From Fluctibacter corallii (GTDB lineage: Bacteria > Pseudomonadota > Gammaproteobacteria > Enterobacterales > Alteromonadaceae), in assembly GCF_025751585.1 (NCBI RefSeq), contig NZ_JAOWKX010000003.1, forward strand, positions 62,001 to 126,000: DNA of 64,000 nt. Direction: 5' to 3'. The stretch's first letter is position 1. The number at the start of each line of letters is the position of its first letter. Shown here in pieces: positions 39,133 through 49,823 of the stretch. Made by a program: the position numbers and the translations under genes. The notes beneath the pieces are model-generated. The model ran no database searches, had not been told where the DNA came from, and was given only the letters and a program-made list of their open reading frames with translations.

Positions 39133-39713
39133 TTGGCTTTTTCGCTTTCAATGGGGGTAAATTCAGGCGCCACACTTGGGCTGATATTGAATGTGATTTT
39201 GAAATCACTAACGGCGTCTGAGGCGCTTGTATCTGCGACGATTGATGACAACTCTTCATTAATAAACACCGGAGATTGCTGAATATTCCGCATAAAGTCA
39301 GACAAGCGATTGTTTGATTCACTCGTACCTTCAAGTTCTATTCTGTTACCTTTTCGGCTTAATGAGCGGAAAGAAACACCCGGCGGTACAATCTTTGCCA
39401 ACTCGTCAAATACTTTAGGTGCAACATTGCGGCTTGCCTGAAGTTGCTCTATCAGTGCCATACGTTGCTCAATGGCATCTTTCTTCTCACGAATATCACG
39501 TATTTGCTCTATTTGCTTATCGAGGACCAGAATTTCTCGGCTCAAATAAGCATTACGCTCTTCTTGGTTGATGATGAGCGTGTCAATGATTTCACTCACA
39601 GCAAACATTAAGCCGAAAGAGGATAGGGCCACTAAGCCTAAAATAAGCAAATAGTGTTGTTTCTGTCTCGCCCGAAGTTGCTCACGCCACGACAGTAAAT
39701 TTATATGTGACAT
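39129..39713 (-). CDS. pilN: Type IV pilus inner-membrane protein PilN
   Basis: A 194-residue protein beginning SHINLLSWREQLRARQKQ, the cytoplasmic INLLPWR-type motif that docks into PilM. One helix (about 21-44), a coiled coil and a periplasmic domain follow. It overlaps pilM by 13 bp. Confidence 0.95.
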   Translation of the reverse strand: MSHINLLSWREQLRARQKQHYLLILGLVALSSFGLMFAVSEIIDTLIINQEERNAYLSREILVLDKQIEQIRDIREKKDAIEQRMALIEQLQASRNVAPKVFDELAKIVPPGVSFRSLSRKGNRIELEGTSESNNRLSDFMRNIQQSPVFINEELSSIVADTSASDAVSDFKITFNISPSVAPEFTPIESEKAK

Positions 39714-40774
39714 GGGTTAAAACTCCTGCTCGCAAGACCGACGGCTACCGCGAATTCTGTTCCATTGGCAGCAAGTGTGGTGTTAATGGTGTCGGCTTTG
39801 TCCATATTGGAAAATGGGTCAAATACAACGATTTCAACTGCAAGATCATGTGCCAATTCTTCTGCCAAGCCGTTTAACTTCGCACCGCCACCGGTGAGAA
39901 CAATTTTTTCTGGTCGGGGAGCGTGTGTTGCGGAAATGTATAACTGCATCGCGCGGGAAATTTGTTGCTGCAAGTTAGCTAAAAAAACTGGGTAGGTTGT
40001 GTCTCGCCACGTTTCGGGCAATGCATCTGATAACAGTTGTTTTTCTACGTCATTTCTTTCAATCGAGAAGCCAACGCTAAGATCATCCATCAGAGCATCG
40101 AAACCAAAGCTGTGCTCTTTGGCATAGACCACTCTCTCTTTATCTCGCACACACACTTGAAGCATAGAAGCACCTAGGTTTATGCACACCAAATGGTGAT
40201 CAGACGATGTAGTATAAAAATGTGATAGCGCATTGCTTAACGCGTAGGTTTCGATATCGACGATTTTCGGGTCAAACTCGACTTCACGAAGAAGGGTAAT
40301 GCGCCCGTCTACCATATCTCTGTGGGCGGCGCTAAGCAGCACGTCTACTTGTCCCGGATGTGTGCGGCTTTGGCCTAATTCTTCAAAGTCTAAATACACC
40401 TCTTCAAGTGGATATGGGATAAGTGAATCGGCTTCGATTTCTATTTGACCTTCTAACTCGTGGTCAGTGAGCCCCGGTTCCATTTGAATAATTTTTGAGA
40501 TAACAGAGCCGCCGGCAATGGCTGTTGCGACGGTTTTAGTTTTAGTCTTTAAGGCTAATACCACTTTTTTAAGTGCGTTACTGACTGCATCAAAGTCTTT
40601 AATCTCGCGCTCAGCAAATGCATTTCCAGCTATCGCCTCTTTAGCAATACCTGATAAGGTGACAGCCTCACCTTGTTTCTCAAGCAGCACCGCTTTAACA
40701 TAGCGTGTACCTATGTCCAAACCGATGTATTGCTGTGTTTTAGGGCGTAATAGTTTACTTAGCACAGTTTTCAC
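39701..40774 (-). CDS. pilM: Type IV pilus actin-like ATPase PilM
   Basis: A 357-residue actin/FtsA-fold cytoplasmic protein. The IGLDIGTRYVKAVLLEK motif near residue 17 and the VLTGGGAKLNGLAEEL motif near 290 bind nucleotide. It binds PilN and links the pilus motor to the envelope complex. It is the first gene of pilMNOPQ and is divergent from mrcA, the usual arrangement in gammaproteobacteria. Confidence 0.96.
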   Translation of the reverse strand: MKTVLSKLLRPKTQQYIGLDIGTRYVKAVLLEKQGEAVTLSGIAKEAIAGNAFAEREIKDFDAVSNALKKVVLALKTKTKTVATAIAGGSVISKIIQMEPGLTDHELEGQIEIEADSLIPYPLEEVYLDFEELGQSRTHPGQVDVLLSAAHRDMVDGRITLLREVEFDPKIVDIETYALSNALSHFYTTSSDHHLVCINLGASMLQVCVRDKERVVYAKEHSFGFDALMDDLSVGFSIERNDVEKQLLSDALPETWRDTTYPVFLANLQQQISRAMQLYISATHAPRPEKIVLTGGGAKLNGLAEELAHDLAVEIVVFDPFSNMDKADTINTTLAANGTEFAVAVGLASRSFNPCHI

Positions 40775-40901
40775 TAAACCTTTAATTCCTATCGTTAAAA
40801 TTCATTATTACGTATTTTTTTAACGATTTTGGTTCTAATAACGGTACATAGGTATAAAATATAAGCCATTTCCTGTTAATTGCTCTGGTATCATTCTGTC
40901 T

Positions 40902-43538
40902 GTGAAGTACATAAAGCATTTATTTATCATTATTTTTTTAGGGCTTACTGTCGGTGCGTCGGCAGTAATTGGTACTTATTTCTATATCAAGCCTGATCTA
41001 CCCAGTGTAGACGTTCTTAAGGATGTTCGCCTGCAAACACCTATGCGGATTTTTACATCTGACGGGAAGCTGATCTCGCAATATGGTGTGAAACGCCGTA
41101 TTCCGCTTACCTTAGAGGATGCACCGGAACAATTGATTCAGGCTGTTCTTGCAACAGAAGACAGTCGCTTTTATGAGCACCCAGGTATCGACCCAATCGG
41201 TATGACGCGGGCTGTAATGAATCTGATTCTGACCGGTGAAAAAGGGCAAGGCGGTAGTACGCTGACCATGCAATTAGCACGAGGCTTCTTCCTTACGCGT
41301 GAGAAAACGTATATTCGTAAACTTCGTGAAATCTTTATCGCGTGGCATATGGAGCAGGTACTGTCTAAAGATGAAATTCTCGAACTGTATTTAAATAAAG
41401 TGGAGTTAGGGCATCGTGCTTTTGGCTTTGGTGCAGCCGCGCAGGTGTATTATGGTAAAGATATAAATGAACTCACGTTAGCGCAGATTGCGACTATTGC
41501 CGGATTACCAAAAGCGCCGTCTACGCTCAATCCAATTAGTCGACCTGAACGTTCGATCGATCGCCGTCGCGTGGTGTTGGCGCGTATGCTTGATGAAAAT
41601 TACATCACGCCACAGCAATATCGAGAAGCGGCTGATGCCCCTGTTACTGCGTCTAAACATGGCGCTGAGATTGAATTGGACGCCCCTTATCTCGCTGACC
41701 TCATTTACAATGAAATGGTTGAATTGTACGGGAAAGAAGAAGCCGAAACGGGTGGGTATCGTATCTATGCTACTGCATCATCGGAACTACAATATGCAGC
41801 CCAACAAGCAGTTAGACAAAATTTACATGATTATGACGAGCGGCACGGATTTCGCGGACCAATAAAGCAGCTTTGGGATGCACCTAGCGCATCGCTTGAC
41901 GGTGCTAGTCTTACCAATGAACAGAGTAAGTCTAACGATACTATTGCCTCCCCTGTTTGGTCGCATGCAGATATGCTTAATGCGTTAGCCGATATTGATG
42001 AGGTAGGTCCTCTTATTCCCGCCGTGGTAACGCGGGTTAGCGAACGTTCCATTATGGTGCTTGAAAAATCAGGTGACTACCGTGTCATTGATTGGGATGG
42101 ACTGATGTGGGCACGTCCCTATATTAGCGATAGCAAGCAAGGAAAAGATCCTAAATCTGCTGGCGAGATAGTATCTGAAGGTGCTTTGATTTATGTACGT
42201 TTTAATGAACAAAAAGACATCTGGCAACTAGCTCAAAAACCAGAAGTCAGTGGTGCTTTTGTTGCGCTCAATCCGACCAATGGCGCTGTTGAAGCTGTGG
42301 TTGGCGGATACAGCTTCTATGAGAGTCAGTTTAATCGCGCAACACAGGCCAAACGCCAAGTAGGCTCGAATATAAAGCCATTTATTTATTCAGCAGCATT
42401 AGAGCATGGATATACCATTGCAAGTGTTATTAACGATGCGCCAATTAACCAGTGGGATGCGAGATCGGGAGTGGCATGGCGACCGCAAAACTCTCCGCCT
42501 CAGTACGACGGCCCTATTCGTATGCGTGTAGCATTGGGTAAATCAAAGAACGTGGTGTCTGTGAGGTTGCTAAGAGCTGTAGGTATCGACAATATGGTTG
42601 AGCACCTTATGCAGTTTGGATTTGAGAAAGATGATATTCCCAGAGATGAAACCTTGTCATTGGGTTCTGGCTCTCATACGCCATTAGAAATCGTGACGGC
42701 TATGTCTACCATTGCCAATGGTGGTTATGCAATTACGCCTTATTTTATCCAACGCATCGAAGATGAGTTTGGCGACGTATTGTGGCAAGCCAACCCGCCG
42801 ACTGCATGTGACACTTGCCAGCTGTTTGCGGACGCGTCGGCACAACAGTCTCGTTCAGATGATGCGTTCGCCCCAGTAGCGATGGAAGAACCACCTCAAT
42901 TAAGTCCGCCAGCTCAACGGGTGATTTCTGCCGAAAACGCGTTTTTAGTGAAAGAAATGATGCGAACTGCCGTACGTGGAAATGGTCGCTGGAGTGACGA
43001 CAAAGAGCGAAATACGTATTGGCTAGGTACTGGGTGGCGTGCACGAAATATTTTGCAGCGTACAGATCTAGCAGGAAAAACTGGTACTACGAACGATTCT
43101 AGAGACGCCTGGTTTAGTGGGTTTGCGCCAGGGTTGGTTGCAACCTCCTGGGTTGGTTTTGATAATATGAGCCGAATGCTTGGGCGTGCGTCAAGAAATC
43201 AGAATCTGATTAATGAAAATCCGGAAAAATTCAACTGGATAGGGAATGCCATGATAGGCTCAGAGGATGGTGCAAAAGCTGCCCAGCCTGCTTGGATTCG
43301 ATTTATGGATAAGGCTTTGGGTGAATTGCCAGAATCGCATCCGCCGATTCCTGAAGGTATTGTAACTGTTAGAATTGATCGTAAGAGCGGTAAATTAACA
43401 AAGCGTACCGACAATTCATCTATGTTCGAATATTTTGCAACGGGTACGGAGCCCACAGTGTTTGAAGATAACACTGATTGGATCGATCCATTTGCGACAG
43501 AAGACACGCAGCAAGTCAAAGAAGAAGACATTTTCTAG
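40902..43538 (+). CDS. mrcA: Penicillin-binding protein 1A
   Basis: An 878-residue bifunctional peptidoglycan synthase. One anchor (about 6-28) precedes the GT51 domain with the catalytic Glu in TEDSRFYEHPGID near residue 87 and QGGSTLTMQLARGFF near 112. An OB-like insert follows, then the transpeptidase with VGSNIKPF, the SKN triad (GKSKNVVSV) and KTGTTNDSRDAWF. A GTG start at 40902 is the only good option. It is divergent from pilM. Confidence 0.96.
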   Translation: MKYIKHLFIIIFLGLTVGASAVIGTYFYIKPDLPSVDVLKDVRLQTPMRIFTSDGKLISQYGVKRRIPLTLEDAPEQLIQAVLATEDSRFYEHPGIDPIGMTRAVMNLILTGEKGQGGSTLTMQLARGFFLTREKTYIRKLREIFIAWHMEQVLSKDEILELYLNKVELGHRAFGFGAAAQVYYGKDINELTLAQIATIAGLPKAPSTLNPISRPERSIDRRRVVLARMLDENYITPQQYREAADAPVTASKHGAEIELDAPYLADLIYNEMVELYGKEEAETGGYRIYATASSELQYAAQQAVRQNLHDYDERHGFRGPIKQLWDAPSASLDGASLTNEQSKSNDTIASPVWSHADMLNALADIDEVGPLIPAVVTRVSERSIMVLEKSGDYRVIDWDGLMWARPYISDSKQGKDPKSAGEIVSEGALIYVRFNEQKDIWQLAQKPEVSGAFVALNPTNGAVEAVVGGYSFYESQFNRATQAKRQVGSNIKPFIYSAALEHGYTIASVINDAPINQWDARSGVAWRPQNSPPQYDGPIRMRVALGKSKNVVSVRLLRAVGIDNMVEHLMQFGFEKDDIPRDETLSLGSGSHTPLEIVTAMSTIANGGYAITPYFIQRIEDEFGDVLWQANPPTACDTCQLFADASAQQSRSDDAFAPVAMEEPPQLSPPAQRVISAENAFLVKEMMRTAVRGNGRWSDDKERNTYWLGTGWRARNILQRTDLAGKTGTTNDSRDAWFSGFAPGLVATSWVGFDNMSRMLGRASRNQNLINENPEKFNWIGNAMIGSEDGAKAAQPAWIRFMDKALGELPESHPPIPEGIVTVRIDRKSGKLTKRTDNSSMFEYFATGTEPTVFEDNTDWIDPFATEDTQQVKEEDIF

Positions 43539-43625
43539 CAAATCTGACCACAAGTGTCGTGAAACTTGGCTAAACTTGCGAGCAAATTAATGTAAAAAGC
43601 ACAAATTGTGCTGGAAAAGGATTAC

Positions 43626-45314
43626 ATGAGTAACAACCAGAACCCACTTTACATCCCCCATGCGGGACCGGCCCTTCTTGAAACGCCGCTATTGAATAAA
43701 GGCAGTGCATTTTCTGCAAAAGAACGTGAAACGTTCAACTTAACAGGGCTTCTACCCCCGCGCTACGAAACGATCGAAGAGCAGGTTGAACGTTGTTATA
43801 TGCAGTATTCGAGTTTTACTGCACCGATCAATAAGCACATTTACTTGCGTTCTATACAAGACAATAACGAAACGCTTTATTACCGTTTGGTTCAGGCGCA
43901 CATTGATGAAATGATGCCAATCATTTATACGCCTACTGTCGGCGATGCGTGTGAGCAATTCTCAGACATTTATCGTAGTTCGCGCGGCCTGTTCCTGTCT
44001 TATACAGACCGTGACCAAATGGATGATATTTTGCGTAATGCCACTAAGCGTAAAGTGAAAGTGATTGTGGTGACTGATGGTGAGCGTATTTTAGGCTTAG
44101 GTGACCAAGGCATTGGCGGTATGGGGATTCCTATTGGAAAACTCTCTTTGTACACGGCGTGTGGTGGGATCAGCCCCGCATATACCTTGCCCGTCATGCT
44201 TGATGTGGGTACCAACAATGAGAAGTTGCTCAACGACCCAATGTATATGGGCGCACGCCACAAGCGTATTAATCAGCAAGAATATAATGAGTTTGTGAAT
44301 ACTTTTATGGAGTCAGCACAAAAACGTTGGCCGGGTGTCATGATTCAGTTTGAAGATTTCGCGCAACCCAACGCGATGCCATTGCTGAACCGTTATCGTG
44401 ACAAGGTCTGCTGCTTCAATGATGACATTCAAGGCACGGCTGCTGTGACGGTTGGCTCTATATTGGCTGCCTGTCGCATCAAAGGTGAAAGATTACGAGA
44501 TCAGAAAGTGGCCTTTGTCGGCGCTGGTTCTGCGGGTTGTGGTATCGCTGAAATGATCATTAAGCAAATGTGCAATGAAGGTTTGTCTGATGAAGAAGCC
44601 CGCAAACAGGTCTTCATGGTCGATCGCTTTGGCATGTTAAGTGAAGGCATGGAAGGGCTTCGTGACTTCCAACAAGCTCTGGTGCAAAAACGTGCCGATA
44701 CTTCGACTTGGCGAATCGCGGGCGAGTATGCGTCGTTATTGGACGTCGTTAGTAATGGAAAGCCTGACATTCTTATTGGTGTTTCTGGCGTGCCGGGGCT
44801 ATTTACCGAAGACGTTGTGCGTACAATGAAGCAGAACACCACGACGCCAATTATCTTCCCTTTGAGCAACCCTTCCAGACACGTAGAAGCGCGTCCTGAG
44901 CAAGTTATTGAGTGGACAGATGGTGACGTTATCATTGCAACGGGCAGTCCATTTAAGCCAGTTGAGTTTGAAGGTAAGGTGTATCCCATCGCGCAGTGCA
45001 ACAATAGTTATATTTTCCCCGGAATTGGTTTAGGTGTTATTGCGAGTCGTGCCAATCTGATAACGGATGAAATGCTTATGGCAGCCAGTCAGGCATTGGC
45101 TGACGCATCACCGTTAGCGAATACAGGTCAAGGTGAACTGCTGCCACCACTAAAAGACATTGCCTCACTTAGCAAAAAGATCGCGTTTGCGGTTGGCAAG
45201 ATGGCTGAAAAGCAAGGTTTAACGCTAGAGTTACCGGATGACGTATTGCGTGACAGTATAGAAAAGAATTTCTGGACGCCAGATTACCGTCCTTATAAAC
45301 GCGTTAGTATATAG
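43626..45314 (+). CDS. maeA: NAD-dependent malic enzyme
   Basis: 562 residues from the ATG at 43626, preceded by AAAAGGA; a GTG six codons upstream is less likely. It oxidatively decarboxylates malate to pyruvate. Motifs are [17 protein letters not shown] near residue 160 and the NAD-binding [13 protein letters not shown] near 305. Length matches E. coli MaeA (565). Confidence 0.96.
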   Translation: MSNNQNPLYIPHAGPALLETPLLNKGSAFSAKERETFNLTGLLPPRYETIEEQVERCYMQYSSFTAPINKHIYLRSIQDNNETLYYRLVQAHIDEMMPIIYTPTVGDACEQFSDIYRSSRGLFLSYTDRDQMDDILRNATKRKVKVIVVTDGERILGLGDQGIGGMGIPIGKLSLYTACGGISPAYTLPVMLDVGTNNEKLLNDPMYMGARHKRINQQEYNEFVNTFMESAQKRWPGVMIQFEDFAQPNAMPLLNRYRDKVCCFNDDIQGTAAVTVGSILAACRIKGERLRDQKVAFVGAGSAGCGIAEMIIKQMCNEGLSDEEARKQVFMVDRFGMLSEGMEGLRDFQQALVQKRADTSTWRIAGEYASLLDVVSNGKPDILIGVSGVPGLFTEDVVRTMKQNTTTPIIFPLSNPSRHVEARPEQVIEWTDGDVIIATGSPFKPVEFEGKVYPIAQCNNSYIFPGIGLGVIASRANLITDEMLMAASQALADASPLANTGQGELLPPLKDIASLSKKIAFAVGKMAEKQGLTLELPDDVLRDSIEKNFWTPDYRPYKRVSI

Positions 45315-45337
45315 CCAAGGCTGACTTGATTATCGAC

Positions 45338-45361
45338 AGGGCGCTTTATGCGTCCTTTTTT
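45338..45361 (+). terminator. Rho-independent terminator after maeA
   Basis: AGGGCGC and GCGTCCT pair over 7 bp with one G-T wobble around TTTAT, followed by a T5 run. It lies 24 bp after the stop. Confidence 0.85.
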
Positions 45362-45466
45362 GTTATCGGGTTTAACTTGTGTATTGCTATGGTTGTGTGT
45401 ATCACTAGAACGTATCTGTGAGTACGATCCATAGTGTTCAAAACGTGCGTCTTTCATCTACATGAA

Positions 45467-45505
45467 GGTGAAGCGGTAGTGCTTCACCCAATTTTGTTTT
45501 TCACC
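45467..45505 (+). terminator. Second hairpin between maeA and the small secreted peptide
   Basis: GGTGAAGC and GCTTCACC pair over 8 bp around GGTAGT; the plus strand then reads CAATTTTGTTTTT. It may be a back-up terminator for maeA. It also lies just past the convergent small-peptide stop and could end that transcript. Confidence 0.65.
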
Positions 45506-45507
45506 TT

Positions 45508-45651
45508 TTAGAAAAGAATGAGTGGGCATTTATAAATGGTACCGTCGCTGGCGACACACTCGTCGAAAAATGCACCGGAATACGCTTGAGAGGTGAAACC
45601 CAATAGTGAGATTGCTGCTACAGAAAAAATAACTAACTTCATTTTTTTCAT
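45508..45651 (-). CDS. Small secreted peptide, unknown function
   Basis: A 47-residue frame with a basic start (MKKMK), a hydrophobic core VIFSVAAISLLGF and a plausible signal-peptidase site near SQAYSGA. The mature part is only about 23 residues with two Cys (DECVAS and YKCPL). AAGGA lies nine bases before the ATG. I do not know the family; similar tiny two-Cys exported peptides occur in marine gammaproteobacteria. The composition (signal peptide plus Cys pair plus ribosome site) argues against chance. Confidence 0.55.
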   Translation of the reverse strand: MKKMKLVIFSVAAISLLGFTSQAYSGAFFDECVASDGTIYKCPLILF

Positions 45652-45812
45652 AATTTATTATCCTTAATAAAATGTTATGTCTATTTTTGTTTCTGCATAA
45701 AATATGCTCAATCAGATTAGCATTTGAATTTTTATTTAACAATATATTTTGGTGTGAAAATTAACCGGTTTGGTGTTTGGAAAAAGTGAGGAGAGTTGAA
45801 TGGGGAAGGCTA

Positions 45813-45852
45813 CACTTAACCAACCCTCCTCTAACATCTGTAACGTTAAGTG
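45813..45852. repeat. Inverted repeat downstream of argA
   Basis: CACTTAAC (45813-45820) and GTTAAGTG (45845-45852) are perfect complements, in the 266-bp gap between the small peptide and argA. No other feature is evident in this gap. Confidence 0.35.
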
Positions 45853-45917
45853 CAGGAGTGTCATGAAGACCAGAGCATATTACCCTGATAAATTGTTTGA
45901 TATAACTGACCGAACGT

Positions 45918-47240
45918 CTAGGTTTTGAGGGGCAATACAAATACCTTTGAGTTACGTTGAAAGTTATAAAGTTGTTGCTTACTTTGAGGAAGTACCGACA
46001 GCGGTGCGTCTTCAAAGCCATATTCAATAAACCAATGCGCGGTGACGGTGGTTAGCACAAAAATAGAATCAAGCGCTTGTTCCTGTGCGAGCGCTTTCAA
46101 GGCATCCATTAGGCGCTGTCCGCGATTTTTCCCTCGGTAGTCAGGATGCGTCGCGACACAGGCAATTTCACCACAGCGCTCTTCTTTGTAGGGGTACAAC
46201 GCCGCACAGGCAACAATGGTTCCGTCTCTTTCTATAACGGTAAAGTAGTCTATCTCGGCCTCTAGTCTTTCTCGCGAACGTTTGACTAATACGCCTTGTT
46301 CTTCAAGAGGTTTAATTAATTTAAGTATGCCACCGACATCGTCAATGCGAGCCTGACGAAGTTGTTCGTAGTGGCGCTGTGATATCAATGTGCCAGAGCC
46401 ATCACGACTAAAGAGTTCCTGCAATAGTGCACCATCTTCCTGATAACTCACGTAGTGACAGCGTTCAACGCCTGAGGTTAAGCTAGCTTGAATGGCCTCC
46501 AGCAGTAACTGTTGATGTTGCACATGAGGTGAAGCCATAAGCGTATTCAGGCGATAGAAATCGATATTTCTGAGCATTTGCCCTTTTTCGTCGAATAGGC
46601 CTTTTTGCTCCCCAAAGAAAATTAATTTATCAGCGTTCAATGCAATGGCGGTTTCCATTGCGACTTCTTCATGTGACAGATTAAACACCTCACCTGTGGG
46701 CGAGTAGCCAATGGGGGAAAGCAGTACAATCGAACCATCGTTAAGGTGATCATTTAACCCTGCAACATCGACTCGCCTCACTCGGCCTGTATGCTCATGA
46801 TCAATGCCATCTTTTACACCAATGGGCCTGGCGACAACCAAATTACCCGAGCACACTCGAATTTGCGCGCCATGCATGGGAGAATTTGCTAACCCCATTG
46901 TTAGCAAAGCTTCTACTTGAGAGCGCACCGAACCCGCCGCATCTTTTACAGATTCAAGCGTGTCTTTATTGGTTAATCGCACGCCTTCATGAAAGCGTCC
47001 TTCTAACCCTCGTAACGCTATGCGGTGATCGATCTGGGGTCTAGCGCCGTGAACTAGCACCAGACGTACGCCCAAACTATTTAACAAGGCGATGTCGTGG
47101 ATGATATTGGCAAAATTATCGCACTCCACTGCTTCACCGCTGCATACTAAAACAAAGGTTTTGCCTCTATGTGCATTAATATATGGCGCGGAGTGCCGAA
47201 ATAACCTGATACTATCGGAGTGAGCCCAGCTACTAACCAT
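45918..47240 (-). CDS. argA: N-acetylglutamate synthase, classical two-domain form
   Basis: 440 residues from the ATG at 47240, which overlaps the argH stop (ATGGTTAG, 8 bp). It has an amino-acid-kinase domain (about 20-290, TFVLVCSGEAVECDN and VLVHGARPQID) that binds arginine for feedback inhibition, and a C-terminal GNAT domain with VATHPDYRGKNRGQRL. It makes N-acetylglutamate from glutamate and acetyl-CoA, the first step. In some relatives a short acetyltransferase is fused to ArgH; here a full-length separate enzyme is present. Confidence 0.94.
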   Translation of the reverse strand: MVSSWAHSDSIRLFRHSAPYINAHRGKTFVLVCSGEAVECDNFANIIHDIALLNSLGVRLVLVHGARPQIDHRIALRGLEGRFHEGVRLTNKDTLESVKDAAGSVRSQVEALLTMGLANSPMHGAQIRVCSGNLVVARPIGVKDGIDHEHTGRVRRVDVAGLNDHLNDGSIVLLSPIGYSPTGEVFNLSHEEVAMETAIALNADKLIFFGEQKGLFDEKGQMLRNIDFYRLNTLMASPHVQHQQLLLEAIQASLTSGVERCHYVSYQEDGALLQELFSRDGSGTLISQRHYEQLRQARIDDVGGILKLIKPLEEQGVLVKRSRERLEAEIDYFTVIERDGTIVACAALYPYKEERCGEIACVATHPDYRGKNRGQRLMDALKALAQEQALDSIFVLTTVTAHWFIEYGFEDAPLSVLPQSKQQLYNFQRNSKVFVLPLKT

Positions 47241-48609
47241 TGATTGCGTCCTTAAATACGCGCAGCGCATTTTCGACAGCTGATAACCCCGTGCCACCTA
47301 GAATCTTGCGTTTGTTAACAAGAAAATCAAGGTCAAGAATGTCGTAAACATCATCGGCAATCTCAGGGCTGTGAGATTGCAATTCAGTGAGAGACAGTGA
47401 TTCAATTGCACAGCCTTTTTCGAGCGCGCAAAGCACTACTTTGCCAGTAATATCGTGTGCCGTTCTAAATGGAATTCCTTTCGCCACTAAATAATCTGCC
47501 AGCTCTGTTGCATTGGCATAGCCCTGTTGTGCCGCTTCTCGACAGCGCGCTTTATTAAGGGTCATGCTTTCAATCACTTCTTTGGCTATACAAAGACAAA
47601 TGTGCCATTGATTCATGGTATCAAATAGGCCCTCTTTATCCTCCTGCATGTCTTTGTTATAAGCGAGTGGAAGCCCTTTCATCGTGACTAATAAACTCTG
47701 TAAATGACCAAACACACGTCCGCATTTACCCCGCATGAGTTCGAGGGCATCGGGATTTTTCTTTTGCGGCATAAGAGATGAGCCTGAAGTGACGGCGTCT
47801 CCTAATTGAATAAACCCAGCCTCGCCTGAATTAAAGAAAATTAGGTCTTCTGCCATACGCGACATGTGCATCATGCTGGTGCTGGCGATAAACAACGTCT
47901 CGAGCACATAATCCCGATCTGAGACTGCATCTAAACTGTTTGCGCAAGGCTGGGAAAAGCCAAGGGCATCTGCAATATCGTGTCTGTCGACTGGAAATGT
48001 TGTACCTGCCAGCGCGCCCACACCGAGTGGGCAGTGATTGACACGATTAAGCGTATCGTCGATGCGGCTCATATCTCGTAACAGCATCTCGCCATAGGCT
48101 AAACACCAGTGTGCATAACGCACTGGTTGCGCACGTTGAAGGTGCGTGTAGCCTGGCATAATCACATCAATATTAGTGTGAGCAGAGTGTGCCAGAGCAT
48201 GCGCCAATTGTTGTAAATCTTCACGTATCTTTTTCAAGTGTAACCGACACCAAAGGCGAAGGTCTGTTGCCACCTGATCGTTGCGGCTGCGGCCCGTGTG
48301 CAGTTTCTTACCTAATTCCCCGATGGCGGCAATCAATTCGGTTTCTACGAAACTATGGATGTCTTCTTCACTTCGCTGGTGGAAGTCAATCTCACCTGCT
48401 TTCACCCGAGATAATATCTGTTCTAAGCCGTGCTCAATATGCGACTGCTCCTGCTCTGTTAATACGCCCGCTTTGTGAAGAGCCTGACTCCACACGATGG
48501 AGCCACTAATATCTTGCTCTGCCAAGATATGATCAAAGGGTAACGAGTCATTCACTTGCTTGAACATGCTGCTTGTGCCACCGGTAAACCGTCCACCCCA
48601 AAGGCTCAT
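47233..48609 (-). CDS. argH: Argininosuccinate lyase
   Basis: A 458-residue fumarase/aspartase superfamily tetramer that splits argininosuccinate into arginine and fumarate. The signature [12 protein letters not shown] near residue 277 is intact, and [16 protein letters not shown] near 104 binds substrate. It overlaps argG by 4 bp and argA by 8 bp. It is not fused to an acetyltransferase. Confidence 0.97.
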   Translation of the reverse strand: MSLWGGRFTGGTSSMFKQVNDSLPFDHILAEQDISGSIVWSQALHKAGVLTEQEQSHIEHGLEQILSRVKAGEIDFHQRSEEDIHSFVETELIAAIGELGKKLHTGRSRNDQVATDLRLWCRLHLKKIREDLQQLAHALAHSAHTNIDVIMPGYTHLQRAQPVRYAHWCLAYGEMLLRDMSRIDDTLNRVNHCPLGVGALAGTTFPVDRHDIADALGFSQPCANSLDAVSDRDYVLETLFIASTSMMHMSRMAEDLIFFNSGEAGFIQLGDAVTSGSSLMPQKKNPDALELMRGKCGRVFGHLQSLLVTMKGLPLAYNKDMQEDKEGLFDTMNQWHICLCIAKEVIESMTLNKARCREAAQQGYANATELADYLVAKGIPFRTAHDITGKVVLCALEKGCAIESLSLTELQSHSPEIADDVYDILDLDFLVNKRKILGGTGLSAVENALRVFKDAING

Positions 48610-49823
48610 GCTTTGTCTCCTTTTTGCATAGCGGCAATGCGGCTAGACAGGCTATACAAACGAATAAACCCTTCTGCATGGCGTTGGTCGTATACATCGT
48701 CTGCGCCAAAGGTTGCAAAGTCTTCAGAATATAAGCTGTTGGGCGAACGGCGCTGTGTGACGGTGGCTTGTCCTTTATATAGTTTGACGACAATGTCGCC
48801 GGTCACTTGCTTGGCAAATACTTCTGCGCCGGCCAATAGTGACTGTGCCAGCGGCGTAAACCAACGGCCGTCATACATCACATGAGAAAACTCTAACCCT
48901 AATTGCTCACGATGTTTGAGTGAGGCTTTATCTAATATCAGGCTTTCAAGTGCCTTATAAGCAGACATTATAACGGTGCCCCCTGGCGTTTCATAACACC
49001 CTCTGGATTTCATGCCAACAAGGCGGTTTTCGACAATATCGATGCGACCTACACCGTGCTTTGCCGCGACAGTATTTAGGGTGACAAGCGCCTGATAGGG
49101 AGATAGTGATTCGTTGTTTACCTGTTTGAGCTCGCCAGCTTGAAAAGACAGAGTGACATATTCTGGTTTGTCTGGTGCTTGCTCAGGCGATACGGTCATT
49201 GTCCAGACCGCTTCGGTAGGCTCGCACCAAGGGTCTTCTAACTCGCCTCCCTCGTGGGAGATGTGCCAGGCATTGGCATCTCGACTGTAGATTTTTGTTG
49301 CCGATGCGGTGGTGGGGATGTCTCTTTCAGCTAAGTAGCTCAATAGATCTTCACGAGACACCATGCTCCATTCACGCCACGGTGCGATAACGGTTAAATC
49401 AGGTGCAAGTGCGGCAAACGCACCTTCAAAGCGAACTTGGTCGTTCCCTTTGCCGGTACATCCATGGCATAACGCATCAGCGCCGACTTTTCTGGCAACC
49501 TCTACTTGCGCTTTTGCGATAATGGGGCGCGCCATTGATGTACCAAGCAAATATTGACCTTCGTACACTGCACCTGTTTTGATGGTGGGGTAAATGTATT
49601 CCTCAACGAATGCGTCCTTCAAATCGACAATGTGACACGCTGAGGCTCCTGAGCGAATCGCTTTGTCGTGCAGCCCTTCCAGCTCTTCCTCACCTTGCCC
49701 AACATCGGCAGCAAAGGCAATGACGTCGCAGTCATAATTTTCTTTTAACCAAGGGATAATGGCGGACGTATCTAAACCGCCAGAGTAGGCGAGTACTACT
49801 TTATTAATCGAAGATTTAGCCAT
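48606..49823 (-). CDS. argG: Argininosuccinate synthase
   Basis: 405 residues from the ATG at 49823 ([21 protein letters not shown]). That start overlaps the argF stop by 8 bp (ATGGCTAA) and aligns with the family; the open frame extends upstream but only over argF. The ATP-pyrophosphatase loop AYSGGLDTS is intact. It joins citrulline and aspartate using ATP. Confidence 0.97.
   Translation of the reverse strand: MAKSSINKVVLAYSGGLDTSAIIPWLKENYDCDVIAFAADVGQGEEELEGLHDKAIRSGASACHIVDLKDAFVEEYIYPTIKTGAVYEGQYLLGTSMARPIIAKAQVEVARKVGADALCHGCTGKGNDQVRFEGAFAALAPDLTVIAPWREWSMVSREDLLSYLAERDIPTTASATKIYSRDANAWHISHEGGELEDPWCEPTEAVWTMTVSPEQAPDKPEYVTLSFQAGELKQVNNESLSPYQALVTLNTVAAKHGVGRIDIVENRLVGMKSRGCYETPGGTVIMSAYKALESLILDKASLKHREQLGLEFSHVMYDGRWFTPLAQSLLAGAEVFAKQVTGDIVVKLYKGQATVTQRRSPNSLYSEDFATFGADDVYDQRHAEGFIRLYSLSSRIAAMQKGDKA

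Noticed and set aside
45530-45742. 70-codon minus-strand open frame
   Set aside because: The overlapping frame at 45508-45651 has a ribosome site and a signal peptide, so this one is a shadow.
47233-47240. argH-argA junction as a disrupted fusion gene
   Set aside because: The overlap ATGGTTAG is a normal coupled stop/start, and the ArgA here is a complete two-domain enzyme rather than the short domain found in fusions.
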